64,000 bases of DNA, taken from assembly GCF_002813325.1 (NCBI RefSeq), contig NZ_PHUG01000001.1, positions 1,674,001 through 1,738,000 of the forward strand, read 5' to 3'. This document shows, piece by piece, positions 63,601 through 64,000 of the stretch. Numbering within the stretch: position 1 is the first letter of the stretch; every line of letters starts with the position of its first letter. Both the position numbers and the translations under genes were made by a program. Under the pieces are notes generated by a model. It was given only the letters and a program-made list of their open reading frames with translations. It did no database searches and was not told the DNA's origin. The DNA is from Janthinobacterium sp. 64. Lineage in GTDB: Bacteria; Pseudomonadota; Gammaproteobacteria; Burkholderiales; Burkholderiaceae_D.

Positions 63601-63634
63601 AAAAAACGCCACGGTCGACTGCACCGTGGCGTTT
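63601..63634 (-). terminator. Terminator between the converging methyltransferase and rlmJ genes
   Basis: An AACGCCACGGT/ACCGTGGCGTT stem (11 bp) with a 7-nt loop. Six T follow on the minus strand and a short T-run on the plus strand, so it serves rlmJ and may also serve the plus-strand genes. Confidence 0.9.
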
Positions 63635-63657
63635 GCATTACTTCACTACGACAGTCA

Positions 63658-64000
63658 TTACACGCGCCGCGTCCCGGTATTTCTCTGTCCGCCCTTGCCC
63701 GTTTCCAATACGAACTTCGCGCCATCGTCGCGGCCCAACACTTTGACCAGGTAGGGCATGACTTCGCGCAGCATCGGCTCCAGCGTGTATGGCGGGTTCA
63801 AGATGAACATGCCGCTGCTGTGCAAGCCGAAGCCGTCCGGCGACGGCGTGTTGACAGTGAGGGTCACGTGCAGCCAGTCCGAGCTGGGAAGCTGCTTGAG
63901 CTTGTCGGCGAACTGGCGCGATTCCATGCGCTGCAGCACCGGGTACCAGACGGCGTAGATGCCCGACGGGAAGCGCACGAGCGCGTCGGCCAGGGTGTCC
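63658..64000 (-). CDS. rlmJ: 23S rRNA (adenine2030-N6)-methyltransferase, C-terminal part
   Basis: The frame is open to the window edge; 113 codons and the stop are visible. It shows SGIYAVWYPVLQRMESRQFADKL, a strand-helix pattern and LNPPYTLEPMLREVMPYLVKVLG, characteristic of RlmJ, which methylates A2030 of 23S rRNA. The first two thirds, with the SAM site, lie outside. A terminator follows 24 nt later. Confidence 0.9.
   Translation of the reverse strand, partial: DTLADALVRFPSGIYAVWYPVLQRMESRQFADKLKQLPSSDWLHVTLTVNTPSPDGFGLHSSGMFILNPPYTLEPMLREVMPYLVKVLGRDDGAKFVLETGKGGQRNTGTRRV

Overview
The window is about 64 kb of GC-rich chromosomal DNA from a Gram-negative betaproteobacterium. The gene order (rpmF-plsX-fabHDG-acpP-fabF, then rpoE-mucD-lepA-lepB-rnc-era-recO-pdxJ-acpS), the protein sequences and the LPS-type envelope genes fit Burkholderiales, most likely Oxalobacteraceae (Janthinobacterium/Duganella/Massilia group). 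That genus-level call rests on recognition, not on a search. I see no insertion sequence, prophage, CRISPR array or rRNA. Both ends cut through genes: a GGDEF protein on the left and rlmJ on the right.

Left part (1-10.6 kb): a periplasmic solute-binding protein gene, then a compact selenocysteine locus on the minus strand. In transcription order it is fdnG (selenoprotein formate dehydrogenase, in-frame UGA at 10012-10014 followed by a well-formed SECIS hairpin), fdxH, fdnI, fdhE, selA, selB and selC (tRNA-Sec, 12 nt after selB). Substrate enzyme, maturation factor, Sec synthase, Sec-specific elongation factor and tRNA-Sec are therefore in one block. Only selD and fdhD are not here.

10.8-17.4 kb: a Fur-box-controlled TonB-dependent siderophore receptor, a divergent chemoreceptor, an S41-family protease and a small protein of unknown function.

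17.5-40.7 kb (all minus strand): a large surface-protein locus. In transcription order it is TpsB transporter, ExbB with a DUF2341/LamG-like periplasmic extension, ExbD, TonB, porin, periplasmic coiled-coil protein, a free-standing STN/TonB-C protein, an ECF sigma factor, a possible 39-residue peptide, a FecR-type anti-sigma factor with a twin-arginine motif, a 3,779-residue filamentous-haemagglutinin-type exoprotein (TpsA), a second small TonB-C-like protein and an HtrA-type lipoprotein protease. The arrangement suggests a two-partner secretion system with its own energising complex and its own cell-surface-signalling switch. This is the most unusual part of the window.

41.1-41.95 kb: a tRNA array of five identical tRNA-Gly(GCC) genes and one tRNA-Cys(GCA), with a near-perfect sigma-70 promoter upstream, an internal terminator-like hairpin and a strong final terminator.

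42-62 kb (minus strand): housekeeping genes pgsA, uvrC, acpS, pdxJ, recO, era, rnc, lepB, lepA, a glutaredoxin-like gene, mucD, a short rseA, rpoE, a ygfX-like gene, fabF, acpP, fabG, fabD, fabH, plsX, rpmF and yceD. The usual rseB/mucB is absent between rseA and mucD, and rseA has no membrane segment, which suggests a deletion in the sigma-E control operon. 62.2-64 kb: maf-family and RsmI-family genes on the plus strand, then the 3' part of rlmJ on the minus strand.
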